Below, piece after piece: positions 1 to 11,932 of a stretch of DNA of 33,514 nucleotides. The notes beneath the pieces are model-generated. The model ran no database searches. It saw only the letters and a program-made list of their open reading frames with translations, and was not told where the DNA came from. The position numbers and the translations under genes were made by a program. Position 1 is the first letter of the stretch; every line of letters begins with the position of its first letter. This DNA comes from JAZQNC01 sp045536155 (GTDB lineage: Bacteria > Bacillota > Clostridia > Oscillospirales > CAG-272), in assembly GCA_045536155.1 (NCBI GenBank), contig JAZSMZ010000119.1:1-33514 (forward strand), in the 5' to 3' direction.

Positions 1-675
1 TTGGCTCACAGAACGACATGGCTACGATCCGACTTGATATCGTACGACGTCAACGCCGTACGCGAGCGCGACCCTGCGGCACGAAGCACAGCCGAAATAC
101 TGCTCCTGTATTCGGGAGTACACGCTCTGCTCGCCTACCGCCTGGCGCATATACTTTACAAAAGAGGCGACTACTTCGCCGCACGCTGCATAAGCCAGAC
201 CGCACGCTTCCTTACCGGAATCGAGATACATCCCGGCGCTACGATAGGCAAGGGGCTGTTTATCGACCACGGCAGCGCGGTCGTTATCGGTGAAACCACT
301 GAGATCGGCGACAACTGCACGCTTTATCAGGGTGTAACCCTCGGTGGTACGGGTAAGGACGTTGGAAAACGTCACCCCACACTCGGAAACAACGTAATGG
401 TAGGCGCGGGTGCCAAGGTGCTCGGTCCCTTCAAAATAGGTGATAACACCAAGATCGCCGCAAATGCGGTCGTGCTTGAAGCAATTCCCGAAAATTCGAC
501 CGCCGTCGGTATTCCGGCGAGAGTGGTCAAGAGATCGGGTCAGAAGGTAACACCGTGCGCCGACCTCGACCAGATACATATCCCCGACCCCGTCGCTCAA
601 GAGATATGCAAGCTGAGAGTTGAAATTGACAAACTGCAAAAAAAGATAGAACAATTGGAGAAAACAGAAAAATGA
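1..675 (+). CDS. cysE: Serine O-acetyltransferase (possibly 5'-truncated by window edge)
   Basis: Transfers acetyl from acetyl-CoA to L-serine, giving O-acetylserine, the first step of cysteine synthesis in the cytosol. The N-terminal helical part carries the family signature RERDPAARS (residues 21-29). It is followed by a left-handed beta-helix of hexapeptide repeats (about 75-175). Two histidines match the family's catalytic positions: H90 in FIDHG and H125 in KRHP. The last 25 residues form a short charged coiled coil. The frame opens with TTG at base 1 and no upstream sequence is visible, so the true start may lie outside the window. The stop overlaps the cysS start in an ATGA, so the two are translationally coupled. 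The cysE-cysS pairing is familiar in Bacillota and links cysteine synthesis to its charging on tRNA. Any upstream T-box leader would be out of view. Confidence 0.93.
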   Translation: MAHRTTWLRSDLISYDVNAVRERDPAARSTAEILLLYSGVHALLAYRLAHILYKRGDYFAARCISQTARFLTGIEIHPGATIGKGLFIDHGSAVVIGETTEIGDNCTLYQGVTLGGTGKDVGKRHPTLGNNVMVGAGAKVLGPFKIGDNTKIAANAVVLEAIPENSTAVGIPARVVKRSGQKVTPCADLDQIHIPDPVAQEICKLRVEIDKLQKKIEQLEKTEK

Positions 676-2069
676 AATTCTACAACACGCTGACACGTCA
701 AAGAGATGAATTTTCCCCTCTTGAGGGTAATACCGTCCGTATATACAGCTGCGGTCCCACCGTTTACAGCTATGCGCATATCGGTAACATGCGTACTTAC
801 GTATTCATGGACCTTTTGCGCCGCGCACTCAAATATAACGGATATGAGTTAAAGCACGTCATGAACATCACCGACGTAGGTCACCTCGTTTCCGACGGTG
901 ATGACGGTGAAGACAAGATGGCAAAGACTGCCCGCGAGCAGAAAAAGACTCCCTGGGAGATCGCCGAATACTATACGAGCGTGTTCATGAAGGATATCGA
1001 TGCGCTTAACATCACCCGTCCCGAGATCATCGCAAAGGCGACCGAGCACATCGGAGAGATGATCGATTTCGTTCAGGGACTTGACAAAAACGGATACGCA
1101 TACGAAACATCCGACGGTATCTACTACGATATCGCCAAGTTTGACAGATACGGTATGCTTTCGGGCAACAAGCTTGATGAGCAGAAGGCGGGTGCAAGAG
1201 TTGAGCTCAACAGCGAAAAGCGCCATCCTGCCGACTTCGCACTTTGGAAAAAGGCACCGAAAGAGCACATCATGCAGTGGGAATCTCCCTGGGGCATGGG
1301 ATACCCCGGCTGGCATATCGAGTGCTCGGCCATGGGACTCAAATATCTCGGCAAATATTTTGATATCCACACCGGCGGCGTAGACCATATTCCGATCCAC
1401 CATGAAAACGAGATAGCGCAGAGCTGCGGACTTTTGGGAAACGAGGCCGCAAAATTCTGGATGCACGGCGAATTTATGCTCGTTGACGGCGGTAAGATGT
1501 CCAAGAGTCTGGGCAATACCTACACCATTTCCCAGCTTTCCGAAAAAGGCTACGATCCGCTCGATTTCCGCTATTTCTGCCTCAATGCCCACTACCGTCA
1601 GAAGCTGAATTTCACCTTCGATGGTATGGACAGCGCAAAGAAATCGCTTACAAAGCTCCGCGCCGCAGTTGCAAGACACAAGGGCGAAAAGGGAAACGTG
1701 CAATCCGTTGCCGCTTTCATGGCCGAGTTTGAGGATGCGATCAACGACGATCTCAACATCCCCAAGGCGCTCGGAGTTGTATGGAGCATGGCAAGGTGCG
1801 ACGACCGCTCGCAGGCAATGTATGATGCAATCATGAAGTGCGACAGCGTTCTTGCACTCGACCTTGACCGCGAGATCAAGGAAGAAGATCCCGCTGCCGA
1901 CGTAGACAGCGATCTCGCCTCTTATGTTGAAGAGCAGATCGCGCTCCGTGCCGAGGCAAAGAAGGCAAAGAACTATGCCGAGGCTGACCGCATCCGCGCA
2001 GAGCTCGCAGAGAAGGGAATCACTCTTACCGATACACCTCAGGGCGTTAAGTGGAGCGTAAACAACTGA
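672..2069 (+). CDS. cysS: Cysteinyl-tRNA synthetase
   Basis: Class I aminoacyl-tRNA synthetase that charges tRNA-Cys. The 465-residue length is close to the bacterial norm of about 460. The HIGH-like motif is HIGN (residues 36-39) and the KMSKS loop is intact at 275-279. The zinc ligands that give cysteine selectivity are at C27, C218 (in WHIECSAM), H243 and E247. The C-terminal part (about 330-465) is the helical anticodon-binding region. The ATG overlaps the cysE stop (ATGA), which decides the start. A hairpin lies directly downstream, so cysE-cysS probably ends there. Nothing unusual is seen. Confidence 0.97.
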   Translation: MKFYNTLTRQRDEFSPLEGNTVRIYSCGPTVYSYAHIGNMRTYVFMDLLRRALKYNGYELKHVMNITDVGHLVSDGDDGEDKMAKTAREQKKTPWEIAEYYTSVFMKDIDALNITRPEIIAKATEHIGEMIDFVQGLDKNGYAYETSDGIYYDIAKFDRYGMLSGNKLDEQKAGARVELNSEKRHPADFALWKKAPKEHIMQWESPWGMGYPGWHIECSAMGLKYLGKYFDIHTGGVDHIPIHHENEIAQSCGLLGNEAAKFWMHGEFMLVDGGKMSKSLGNTYTISQLSEKGYDPLDFRYFCLNAHYRQKLNFTFDGMDSAKKSLTKLRAAVARHKGEKGNVQSVAAFMAEFEDAINDDLNIPKALGVVWSMARCDDRSQAMYDAIMKCDSVLALDLDREIKEEDPAADVDSDLASYVEEQIALRAEAKKAKNYAEADRIRAELAEKGITLTDTPQGVKWSVNN

Positions 2070-2074
2070 TTTTT

Positions 2075-2107
2075 AAGGGCTGTTCCATAGCTGACGGAAT
2101 AGCCCTT
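2075..2107 (+). terminator. Hairpin after cysS
   Basis: AAGGGCTGTTCC pairs with GGAATAGCCCTT over 12 bp, including one G-U pair, around a 9-nt loop. It lies 6 nt after the cysS stop. The following bases (ATATAAAAAAGG) lack a U tract, so it is either a weak intrinsic terminator or an mRNA 3'-end structure. Confidence 0.45.
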
Positions 2108-2144
2108 ATATAAAAAAGGACAAATCCCGAGGGAGGGAATCATT

Positions 2145-4115
2145 ATGAACGATATCAACAGAACAAGAAAAGAGGATATGGCGCTGTTACCTCTTCTTGC
2201 ACAGTACACCGCACCCGAAAATATCCCTGTATCCTTCGTTTATGACGGACGTAAATATAACGGTCTTACAGCCGAGCTTTCGCCTAAAGTAAAGCGGGAA
2301 TTTCTTGATGCAAACATGACGAGAACCACTGTCAGTGCGCTGATCGATAACACCGTTGCCATCACCGTCGAGTATACCGAATACCGCGATTTTCCCGTTA
2401 GTGAGTGGGTGGCGTGGTTTGAAAATATCAGCGATAATAACAGTAAGATATTGTCCGATATAAAGATACTCGATACCGTTTTCGAGGGCGAAAATCCCTG
2501 CTTCACATGGGGCAACGGCGATACCTGCAATCAGGACGGATATGAGTTTTGGACAGAACAGGTCGGCGAAAAGCGGACGATACATCCCATGGATATGACC
2601 GCCTGCAACGGAGCATCCCCTTTTATGAAATATCAGTTCGATTCCTATGGGATCCGCATCGGTATCGGCTGGCCGGGTCGCTGGCAGGTAGAGAGCGAAA
2701 AATGCGAGGGCGGAGTTCACTTTACGTTGGGTCAGATGCGCTGCCATATGTATCTGAAGGCGGGCGAAAAGATTCGCACACCGCGAGTCAACCTTCTCGG
2801 ATACACCGACGGCGACGATCACGGAAGAAACCTTTGGAGAAGATGGTACTTTGCCCATATTCTCCCTCGCGAGCACGGCAATCCTCTGCCGCCGAAGCTC
2901 GTTTTGCACACCTTTATGGTGGACGGCAAGCCCGAATTTACCGGCGCTACCGAGGCAAATCAGATATCGGGCATCGACGATTACATCAACAACGGCTACA
3001 AGCCCGATATATGGTGGCTTGATGCAGGATGGTATCCCTGCAATTTCTATTGGCCGGGTGTGGGAAGCTGGGTTGAAAATCCCGAGCATTTCCCGAACGG
3101 TCTCGGACCGGTGGGTAAAAAGTGCGAAGAAAACGATATTGAGCTGCTTTTGTGGTTTGAGCCCGAGCGCGTCACGACAGGATCGGAGCTTCATCGCGAT
3201 CATCCCGAATGGTGTCTTACCGTCCCCGATTTCGGCGATTACATGCTCGATTTGGGCAATCCCGACTGCGTTGATTGGCTTATCGAGCGCGTCGATTCGA
3301 TAATCAAGCGCGGACACGTAAAAATATATCGCCAGGATTTCAATTTCCATCCGAATTCTCACCATGATTGCTGGGCATATCACGAAAGCTCAGATCGCGT
3401 CGGAGCCATGGAAAATGCCCACATTCAGGGTTATCTCAGATATTGGGATGAGCTTATTTTCCGCAACCCCAACCTTTGGATCGATACATGTGCGGGAGGC
3501 GGACGCCGCAACGAGATGGAAACCCTCCGCCGCTCCGTTCCGCTCCACTATACCGACGTTGGATACGGACATCACCTCATCAAGCAAAAACAGCACCGAC
3601 TCATGTTCGAGTGGATACCCTATTTCCGTGCCCATACGAAGAATTGGGATAACGAGAACGGAGATTACGAGTGGGGCGTTGAGAGAGCGATCGACGAGTT
3701 CGCCTATCACAATGCGTTGACTCCGTCGGTCACCTCCATGGTAGAGCACGATGCTCCCGAGCATGAGTTTGAGCTCGCCCGCCGCTTTGATCCCATCTGG
3801 CGACGTGCCGCAGATCTTATGCTCAGAGGCGACTATTATCCCCTTACCGAATGCCGCAAGGATGCGAGCGATTGGTATGCGATGCAGTTTGACGATCCTG
3901 CCGCAAGAGAGGGATTCATTCAGATAATCCGCAACACGAAGGTGTCCGAGGACAGCGTCGATCTGACTCTTCACCTTTCCGACTGTGCTGACTGTTATGA
4001 GTTCGAGAACGCCCAAACGGGCGAGATTCGCACCGTAGATTCATCCGCCCTTAAGAGCGGCTTTAGGGTAACGCTTCCCAAACGCTCGGGCGAGATATGG
4101 TTTTACAGATATTGA
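2145..4115 (+). CDS. Alpha-galactosidase, glycoside hydrolase family 36
   Basis: Retaining GH36 enzyme expected to release terminal alpha-1,6-galactose from raffinose-type sugars or galactomannan. An N-terminal beta-sandwich (about 1-230) precedes a TIM barrel containing WWLDAGWY (about 290), LWFEPERV and YRQDFN. D398 in YRQDF is the expected nucleophile. D471 in LHYTD, after the DTCAGGGRR motif, is the expected acid/base. The 73-residue gap resembles that in characterised GH36 enzymes. The usual Asp in the GGxRxD element is Glu here (GGGRRNE). There is no signal peptide, so the enzyme is cytosolic and acts on imported sugar. The ATG follows GAGGGAGGGAAT, a strong ribosome site. No transporter is adjacent. 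It is a single-gene unit ending in a clear terminator. Confidence 0.92.
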   Translation: MNDINRTRKEDMALLPLLAQYTAPENIPVSFVYDGRKYNGLTAELSPKVKREFLDANMTRTTVSALIDNTVAITVEYTEYRDFPVSEWVAWFENISDNNSKILSDIKILDTVFEGENPCFTWGNGDTCNQDGYEFWTEQVGEKRTIHPMDMTACNGASPFMKYQFDSYGIRIGIGWPGRWQVESEKCEGGVHFTLGQMRCHMYLKAGEKIRTPRVNLLGYTDGDDHGRNLWRRWYFAHILPREHGNPLPPKLVLHTFMVDGKPEFTGATEANQISGIDDYINNGYKPDIWWLDAGWYPCNFYWPGVGSWVENPEHFPNGLGPVGKKCEENDIELLLWFEPERVTTGSELHRDHPEWCLTVPDFGDYMLDLGNPDCVDWLIERVDSIIKRGHVKIYRQDFNFHPNSHHDCWAYHESSDRVGAMENAHIQGYLRYWDELIFRNPNLWIDTCAGGGRRNEMETLRRSVPLHYTDVGYGHHLIKQKQHRLMFEWIPYFRAHTKNWDNENGDYEWGVERAIDEFAYHNALTPSVTSMVEHDAPEHEFELARRFDPIWRRAADLMLRGDYYPLTECRKDASDWYAMQFDDPAAREGFIQIIRNTKVSEDSVDLTLHLSDCADCYEFENAQTGEIRTVDSSALKSGFRVTLPKRSGEIWFYRY

Positions 4116-4118
4116 TAC

Positions 4119-4157
4119 AAAAAGCTCCTGCTTGGCAATGCCAATCAGGAGCTTTTT
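4119..4157. terminator. Bidirectional intrinsic terminator between the GH36 gene and tadA
   Basis: AAAAAGCTCCTG and CAGGAGCTTTTT form a 12-bp stem with further TTGG/CCAA pairing inside. The run of A on one side and T on the other gives a U tract for both strands. It lies between two convergent genes, so it probably serves both. Confidence 0.85.
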
Positions 4158-4160
4158 AAA

Positions 4161-4673
4161 TTAGTTCTCTGTATTCTCTTTTTTGCGCTTTTCGCGAAGA
4201 TAGGTGAAAAATTTCTGCATGAGCGCCTTGCATTCTTCCTCGCATACGCCCCCGATTATCTCGGGCTTGTGATTGAGCGGATAGGAGTTGAAATCGATAA
4301 GTGTGCCGAATGAGCCCGCCTTTTGGTCATAAGCACCGAAGATCACGCGCTTGATACGCGCATTGACAATGGCACCGGCCCACATCGGACAGGGCTCAAG
4401 GGTGACGTACAGATCGCATTCGTGAAGCCGCCAGCCGCCAAGTCTTTGGCAGGCTTCGTTTATGGCGATGATCTCGGCATGGGCGAGCGCATTTTTCGCG
4501 CCCTCGCGTAAATTCATGGCGGCCGCGATTATCTCTCCGCGCCAGACGATGACGCATCCGACGGGAACTTCGTCAAATTCAAGCGCTTTCTCACCTAATT
4601 TTATCGCCTCGTTCATATAGAGTTCATCATTATGTGCTATAATGGCATTATCTCTTGAATTTTCATTAATCAT
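4161..4673 (-). CDS. tadA: tRNA-specific adenosine deaminase
   Basis: Deaminates A34 to inosine in tRNA-Arg(ACG), allowing wobble decoding of CGN codons. It has the cytidine/deoxycytidylate deaminase fold. The zinc motif is HAE (NALAHAEIIAINEA) followed by PCxxC-like TLEPCPMWAGA. The Trp in place of the second Cys neighbour is a small variation: the motif reads PCPMW rather than the common PCVMC, so the third zinc ligand deserves checking. The 170-residue ORF starts at ATG 4673 behind AAGGA. An internal ATG at 4616 would give 151 residues and also fits the family. It is divergent from the M23 gene with only 47 bp between them. Confidence 0.9.
   Translation of the reverse strand: MINENSRDNAIIAHNDELYMNEAIKLGEKALEFDEVPVGCVIVWRGEIIAAAMNLREGAKNALAHAEIIAINEACQRLGGWRLHECDLYVTLEPCPMWAGAIVNARIKRVIFGAYDQKAGSFGTLIDFNSYPLNHKPEIIGGVCEEECKALMQKFFTYLREKRKKENTEN
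4634..4643 (+). promoter_or_regulatory. Candidate extended -10 promoter for the M23 peptidase gene
   Basis: TGTGCTATAAT contains TGnTATAAT, a perfect extended -10 element, inside the 5' end of tadA and pointing at the M23 gene about 75 nt downstream. No good -35 is seen. If it is used, the two divergent genes share overlapping sequence. Confidence 0.35.
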
Positions 4674-4720
4674 AATTGCTTTACTGTCCTTGAAAATATT
4701 TATTTTGAGAAAGATTTTTT

Positions 4721-6409
4721 ATGTTATTTAAGAAAAAGAGGAGACCTAAGCGCATAAAACGGCGCGCACAAAAGAAAGAATTTGTGATGCCCGTATATAT
4801 GACGGTCATTTTGTCAGTTCTGTTTGCCGTGGCTGCTGTTGCTTCGGGAGTGTATATGCATAACACTCTCAGCCAAGAGCTGGGCGTGGTACTGCATATA
4901 GACGGCGAGGAGATCGGCTTTATATCGGACGCTGACAATGCAAGAGCGGCGAGCGATATGCTTACCGAGAACATTTATCGCGATACGGGCACGCTCTATA
5001 AATTCAAAGGCGTTATTACCTATTCGGCAAAGACGGTGTCAGACGGTGACGTCATTCTTAGTGCAGGTGATGTCTACGATATAATGAACAGCCGCGTGCA
5101 GGATGCATATCAGAGCGCGTGCCAGCTTTTTGTTGACGGACAGGCCGCGGGAATCTGCAAAAGCGAGCAGGAAATTATGTATGCCATTGAGCAGGCAAAG
5201 AAGCTTGAAGGCGAACGCCTTGCCCAATACGGAGTTGAAAACGTCGATCTTTTCAGTGACATCGAAATAAAAACGTGTCTTGCCAATCGCTCGGCGATAA
5301 TTGACGGAGATGAATTGGCCCATCTGCTTGTAGGCGATAGTATTCCTTCATGGCTTTTTGCATACGAAAAGGATGTAAAAAAATCGCAGGATAAGCTCGA
5401 TGCTCTTTATACCGAGATACTCGGCGAGCGTGAGGAGAATGAAACAGACCCCACGTTGCCCGAAAGCGGCGAAGAAGACGATGATATGTCGGGCGCAAAC
5501 GGCGATGATGCCAATAAGCGCGTTCCGCCGTATTCCGATGTAATCGAGCAGCCGAACGAAGAAGAGGAAGAAAAACACTTCCTTGACAGCGAATTTTCGA
5601 TGAATCTTGACGATATGTCGGTCGTCTTTAACAGACAGACAAAATTCGAAAATGCTTTTCTCATAGATGGCGATGCCGTCGACGTATCGGTCGATTTCGG
5701 AATAGTATCGAGCGGATCTTCCCAGCGCGTATCACTCGATTACGACTATAAAGCATCTCTCGTTGAGGCGCAGGTCGATTCGTATCAGACAGTCTACGTA
5801 TATGACGAAAACCGATTGCAAAGCTACCGCGTTGTAAAAGTGAAGGGCTCCGACGGTATTCTTGCCAATACATATTCGCTGACTTACCGTCAGAATCATC
5901 TCGTCGAGCGAAAGCTTGCGTCGAGCGATACGGTGCTCGAAAGAGTGGACGAGGTCATCGTTATAGGCACTCGCAAGCAGACGGCTCCCGGAGTGTTTAC
6001 TAACTCGCTTATGTGGCCTCTTTACTACGACGAGGCTCCCGTTATTACATCGTATTACGGTTCGTACCGTCCGCAATTCGATGCAAACGGATATCACAGA
6101 GGGCTTGATATATACTTGCCCATGCGAAGCGACATTCTTGCCGCCGAGGGTGGTATAGTCACCACTGTTGACCGCACTCCGTCGTACGGAATACGAATAA
6201 TCATCGACCACGACGGCACCAATTTCCAGACTCTTTATGCCCATCTCGACCAGGCGCTCGTCAAAAAAGGGGACAAGGTGTATGCAGGTCAGCTTATCGC
6301 AAAGAGCGGTGCTACCGGTAATGTAACGGGACCTCACCTGCATTTCGAGGTTCGCGCAAACATGAGATACAAAAATCCCATGAACTATCTGCCTGATTAC
6401 AAAAAATAA
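4721..6409 (+). CDS. Membrane-anchored M23 metallopeptidase with G5 domain
   Basis: Predicted cell-wall hydrolase that cleaves peptide bonds in peptidoglycan outside the membrane. A basic cytosolic start (KKKRRPKRIKRR) is followed by one transmembrane segment at about residues 24-46. A long extracellular stretch follows with an acidic Asp/Glu linker near 235-285. Next come a G5-type domain (about 340-415) and a C-terminal lysostaphin-type domain (about 430-560). Zinc ligands H459, D463 (HRGLD) and H541 (HLHF), plus catalytic-type H508 and H539, are all present. The domain order resembles Clostridia/Bacillus LysM- or G5-M23 proteins involved in wall growth or sporulation, but no specific role can be read. 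It is the only gene in its unit and ends at a hairpin. Confidence 0.9.
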   Translation: MLFKKKRRPKRIKRRAQKKEFVMPVYMTVILSVLFAVAAVASGVYMHNTLSQELGVVLHIDGEEIGFISDADNARAASDMLTENIYRDTGTLYKFKGVITYSAKTVSDGDVILSAGDVYDIMNSRVQDAYQSACQLFVDGQAAGICKSEQEIMYAIEQAKKLEGERLAQYGVENVDLFSDIEIKTCLANRSAIIDGDELAHLLVGDSIPSWLFAYEKDVKKSQDKLDALYTEILGEREENETDPTLPESGEEDDDMSGANGDDANKRVPPYSDVIEQPNEEEEEKHFLDSEFSMNLDDMSVVFNRQTKFENAFLIDGDAVDVSVDFGIVSSGSSQRVSLDYDYKASLVEAQVDSYQTVYVYDENRLQSYRVVKVKGSDGILANTYSLTYRQNHLVERKLASSDTVLERVDEVIVIGTRKQTAPGVFTNSLMWPLYYDEAPVITSYYGSYRPQFDANGYHRGLDIYLPMRSDILAAEGGIVTTVDRTPSYGIRIIIDHDGTNFQTLYAHLDQALVKKGDKVYAGQLIAKSGATGNVTGPHLHFEVRANMRYKNPMNYLPDYKK

Positions 6410-6419
6410 AGTATACTCA

Positions 6420-6449
6420 CAGCCTGCCTTAGATCGGCAGGCTGTATTT
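6420..6449 (+). terminator. Intrinsic terminator after the M23 gene
   Basis: CAGCCTGCC and GGCAGGCTG form a 9-bp GC-rich stem around TTAGATC, followed by TATTTTTATT. It sits between convergent genes. The opposite strand has a T-rich tail only further away, so it probably serves the M23 gene better than the PPTase gene. Confidence 0.75.
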
Positions 6450-6989
6450 TTATTCGTCGGTACAGACGGTAAGACAGTATCCGTCGGGGCAGGGACAGTC
6501 GTAAAAGGTGTGATTTTTGGTAAAATCGCTCTCGCTGAGTCCGCGTCCCGTCATCTTGACGTAGCTTTCAAAGCGCGTCCAGGATCGGGTAAATGCAAGG
6601 TTGTCGCTCGACGAGCCGTCGAAAACGATGTCATCGTCGATGGAGGTATCATTTTCGGTGAATCTTTTCAGCCAACGGCGGTAGAGCTCGGGACGTCGGT
6701 ATTTGACCTGCTCGATATCAATGCCCACGTTGTGCTCCGATATGCAAACGGCGACGAATTCACCCGCATGGGTGATCGAAAAGCATATTTCGGGGTGCTT
6801 TCCGAAATATGGCTTGCCGTTTTGGGTGGTAAGGATATCGTTTTCGGTGATTTTCAGTGAGTAGTATTTTTCTGCGGCCCAAAAGAGCAGCTCAAGGCCG
6901 CATCTGTGATGGTCGGAGTAGTTGTTTTTCGCTTTTGCCATCGCGACGTAAATGCCGCATGAGGGCGAAAATTCTTTAAGATCAGTCAT
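6450..6989 (-). CDS. 4'-phosphopantetheinyl transferase (Sfp/AcpT type)
   Basis: Moves the phosphopantetheine arm of CoA to a serine of a carrier protein, giving holo-ACP or holo-PCP. The 179 residues contain the family's core: [12 protein letters not shown] (70-81) and GIDIE (magnesium ligands D91 and E93). Near the C terminus is [12 protein letters not shown] with E141 and K145; the Lys usually just before the Glu is Phe. The protein is shorter than Sfp (about 225 residues), mainly at the N terminus. The ATG overlaps the uvrA stop by 8 nt, so it is the last gene of the uvrB-uvrA unit, an unusual partner. No polyketide, peptide synthetase or ACP gene is in the window, so the target is unknown. 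It may serve as the housekeeping ACP synthase. Confidence 0.82.
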   Translation of the reverse strand: MTDLKEFSPSCGIYVAMAKAKNNYSDHHRCGLELLFWAAEKYYSLKITENDILTTQNGKPYFGKHPEICFSITHAGEFVAVCISEHNVGIDIEQVKYRRPELYRRWLKRFTENDTSIDDDIVFDGSSSDNLAFTRSWTRFESYVKMTGRGLSESDFTKNHTFYDCPCPDGYCLTVCTDE

Positions 6990-9819
6990 TTTTGTTCAGT
7001 ATATTTTTCAGATAATATCCGGTGTACGATTTTTCGCATTCGGCGACCTTTTCGGGCGTGCCGGCGGCAACGATCTGTCCGCCGCCCTCGCCGCCCTCGG
7101 GTCCGAGATCGATGATATAGTCGGCGGTTTTTATCATATCGAGGTTGTGCTCAATAACGATAACCGAGTTTCCGCCGTCGCAAAGACGCTGGAGTATGCC
7201 GATAAGGGTGTTTACGTCTGACGAATGAAGTCCGGTCGTCGGCTCGTCGAGGATATAAAGGGTCTTGCCTGTGCTTCGCTTTGAAAGCTCGGTGGCAAGC
7301 TTTACTCGCTGTGCCTCGCCGCCCGAAAGGGTGGTGGACGACTGACCGATCTTGATATATCCGAGACCAACGTCGTTAAGTGTTTTCAGACGTCGGTACA
7401 GCTTGGGAATGGCGGAGAAGAATTCGAGTCCCTCTTCGACGGTCATTTCGAGAACGTCAGAGATGTTCTTGCCCTTGTAGCGGCACTCGAGGGTGTCGTG
7501 ATTGTAGCGGTGGCCGTGGCATACGTCGCAGGTGACGTATACGTCGGGCAAAAAGTGCATCTCGATGCGCTTTACGCCGTCGCCCTCGCAGGCCTCGCAC
7601 CGGCCGCCGCTTACGTTGAAGGAAAATCTCGCGGGCTTATATCCGCGCATCTTTGCGTCGGGAGTGGATGCAAAAAGCTCGCGTATATCGGTGAAAAGTC
7701 CGGTGTATGTTGCAGGATTGGAGCGGGGCGTGCGCCCGATGGGGCTCTGGTCGATGGCTATGACCTTGTCTAAATGCTCGATGCCCTCGATGCGATCGTG
7801 ATCGCCCGGGAAGGTGTAGGCGCGGTTGAGCTCATGCGCCAATTTATTAAGCAGAATAGAGTTTACAAGCGACGATTTTCCCGATCCGGATACACCGGTC
7901 ACGCAGACGAAGCATCCGAGAGGGATCGATACGTCAATGTTTTTGAGATTATGCTCTCTCGCGCCGAAAACACGCAGAAAATTGCCGTTGCCCGGTCTGC
8001 GCGTATCGGGTACTGCAATCTTTTTTCTGCCCGACAGATAATCGCCCGTTATCGAGTTTGTGTTTGCCATGACCTCGCCTGGAGTGCCTTGTGCAACGAT
8101 AGTTCCGCCATGAATTCCGGCGCCGGGACCGATATCGACAATATAGTCGGACTCAAGCATTGTTTCTTCGTCGTGCTCTACAACGATAACGCTGTTGCCC
8201 ACATCACGCAAGCGTTTTAAAGTTTCGATGAGCTTGTGATTGTCGCGCTGGTGCAGACCGATAGAGGGCTCATCGAGTATATAGAGCACGCCCATAAGTG
8301 AGGAACCGATCTGAGTTGCCAAACGGATGCGCTGCGCTTCGCCGCCCGAAAGAGTTCCCGCGCGGCGGCTGAGAGTGAGATACTCGAGTCCTACACTTGC
8401 CAAGAATCCGAGACGTGCTTTGATCTCCTTAAAAATTTCGCGGGCAATAGTCATTTCGGTGTCGGTAAGCACAAGTGAATTGACAAAATCAAGCGCGTCG
8501 GATACCGACATCGAGCAGAATTCGTGTATATTCTTGCCTCCGACGGTAACTGCCAAAACCTCAGGCTTCAGACGCGTTCCGTGGCAGTCGGGACAGGGAA
8601 CATTTTCGGTAAATTCGTCAAAATTATCGTCCTCGGGACGGTCAACTCTCCATTGAATGCTGTTGAGTATTCCGCCAAAGGCGCGGTATTCGCTTCCGTA
8701 TGGGGAAACGAATCCACCCGTTCTTTCAACGTGAAATTTTTCATCTCCAGTGCCGTATTTGAGGATTTCCAAGGCCTTGGGCGAAAAATCCTTTATAGGT
8801 GTGTCAAGGGTAAAACCGTATTTTTTGCCTACTGCGATAAGGATAGGACCTGTCCACGAATCCTCGGTCATGGTTTTGAAGCCGTTTACGTGGATAGCGC
8901 CCTGACGGAGCGAAAGATTTACGTCGCAGATCTTTTCAAAGCTGACCACCGCACGCTCACCAAGTCCGCTGCACGAGGGGCAGGCGCCCATCGGATTGTT
9001 GAAGGAGAACATTCTCGGACTTAATTCACCGAAGCTGATGCCGTGCTCCTCGCAGGCATAGTTTTGAGAAAAGTTCAGCATTTCGCCGTCGTCGCCCTCG
9101 CCCATAACGAAAATGTCGAGGTTGCCGTTCGCGAGCTTGAGTGCACTCTCAACCGAATCGGACAGACGTGCGCGGATATCGCTTTTCATGACAAGACGGT
9201 CAACAACGATCTGAATATCGTGCTTTTTGTTCTTGTCAAGCGATATCTTCTCGCTCAGATCATACATGTAACCGTCGACACGTACTCGTACAAATCCGGC
9301 TTTTTTCGCATCATCAAATACCTTTTCGTGCATACCCTTTTTTGCACGCACAACGGGGGCAAGCACCATAAAGCGGCTGCGCTCCGAAAGTGCCATGATG
9401 CGGTCGATTATCTGGTCGGTCGACTGCTGACGCACCTCCTTGCCGCAAACGGGACAGTGAGGGATACCGATACGCGCGTAGAGCAGACGCAGATAGTCGT
9501 ATATTTCGGTAACGGTACCTACGCTCGAACGCGGATTGCGAGAGGTGGTCTTCTGGTCGATGGATATCGAGGGGGAAAGACCGTCTATCGAGTCGATATC
9601 GGGCTTGTCAAGCTGACCGAGGAACATACGCGCGTAAGAGGAGAGCGATTCGACGAATCGTCTGTGTCCTTCGGCGTATATCGTATCAAATGCAAGCGAC
9701 GATTTTCCCGAGCCCGAAAGTCCGGTGAATACCACCAATTTATCGCGCGGGATCGCAAGATCGACATTTTTTAAGTTGTGAACCCGCGCACCTTTTATTA
9801 CAATTTTGTCCTGTGCCAT
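6982..9819 (-). CDS. uvrA: Excinuclease ABC subunit A
   Basis: DNA-damage sensor of nucleotide excision repair. It acts as a dimer and loads UvrB at lesions. It has two ABC ATPase halves, each with Walker A ([18 protein letters not shown]) and an LSGGEAQR signature. CxxC zinc modules are seen (CPVC, CPDC, CEAC, CDVC). I place the start at ATG 9819 because GGAGATAAA lies just upstream and [18 protein letters not shown] matches the family N terminus, giving 945 residues. The longer frame upstream would add 27 unlikely residues running into uvrB. It lies 22 nt after uvrB, in the classical Gram-positive uvrB-uvrA order. Confidence 0.97.
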   Translation of the reverse strand: MAQDKIVIKGARVHNLKNVDLAIPRDKLVVFTGLSGSGKSSLAFDTIYAEGHRRFVESLSSYARMFLGQLDKPDIDSIDGLSPSISIDQKTTSRNPRSSVGTVTEIYDYLRLLYARIGIPHCPVCGKEVRQQSTDQIIDRIMALSERSRFMVLAPVVRAKKGMHEKVFDDAKKAGFVRVRVDGYMYDLSEKISLDKNKKHDIQIVVDRLVMKSDIRARLSDSVESALKLANGNLDIFVMGEGDDGEMLNFSQNYACEEHGISFGELSPRMFSFNNPMGACPSCSGLGERAVVSFEKICDVNLSLRQGAIHVNGFKTMTEDSWTGPILIAVGKKYGFTLDTPIKDFSPKALEILKYGTGDEKFHVERTGGFVSPYGSEYRAFGGILNSIQWRVDRPEDDNFDEFTENVPCPDCHGTRLKPEVLAVTVGGKNIHEFCSMSVSDALDFVNSLVLTDTEMTIAREIFKEIKARLGFLASVGLEYLTLSRRAGTLSGGEAQRIRLATQIGSSLMGVLYILDEPSIGLHQRDNHKLIETLKRLRDVGNSVIVVEHDEETMLESDYIVDIGPGAGIHGGTIVAQGTPGEVMANTNSITGDYLSGRKKIAVPDTRRPGNGNFLRVFGAREHNLKNIDVSIPLGCFVCVTGVSGSGKSSLVNSILLNKLAHELNRAYTFPGDHDRIEGIEHLDKVIAIDQSPIGRTPRSNPATYTGLFTDIRELFASTPDAKMRGYKPARFSFNVSGGRCEACEGDGVKRIEMHFLPDVYVTCDVCHGHRYNHDTLECRYKGKNISDVLEMTVEEGLEFFSAIPKLYRRLKTLNDVGLGYIKIGQSSTTLSGGEAQRVKLATELSKRSTGKTLYILDEPTTGLHSSDVNTLIGILQRLCDGGNSVIVIEHNLDMIKTADYIIDLGPEGGEGGGQIVAAGTPEKVAECEKSYTGYYLKNILNKND

Positions 9820-9841
9820 TTTATCTCCATTTGTTTTTGTC

Positions 9842-11827
<1,986 letters not shown>

Positions 11828-11880
11828 GTATAGTGAGTCCCCTTTTGTAGGCGTTGTAAATGAATAATACTCCACCTTAT

Positions 11881-11909
11881 ATTATACGATGAAATTATTC
11901 CTAATTCAA
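11881..11909 (-). promoter_or_regulatory. Sigma-A type promoter of uvrB-uvrA
   Basis: On the minus strand TTGAAT (-35, 11904-11909) and TATAAT (-10, 11881-11886) are separated by exactly 17 bp. Transcription would start near 11874, leaving a leader of about 47 nt before the uvrB ATG. Confidence 0.8.
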
Positions 11910-11932
11910 GAGCTTTTTATTAATTTAGATAT

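Noticed and set aside
22..1703. Long minus-strand frames opposite cysE and cysS
   Set aside because: They mirror real genes with strong family motifs, lack ribosome sites and match no family.
2187..4016. Minus-strand frames of 398 and 208 codons under the GH36 gene
   Set aside because: Antisense shadows produced by the codon bias of the plus-strand gene.
11828..11875. GTG start giving a longer UvrB
   Set aside because: It lies at the predicted transcription start and has no ribosome site.
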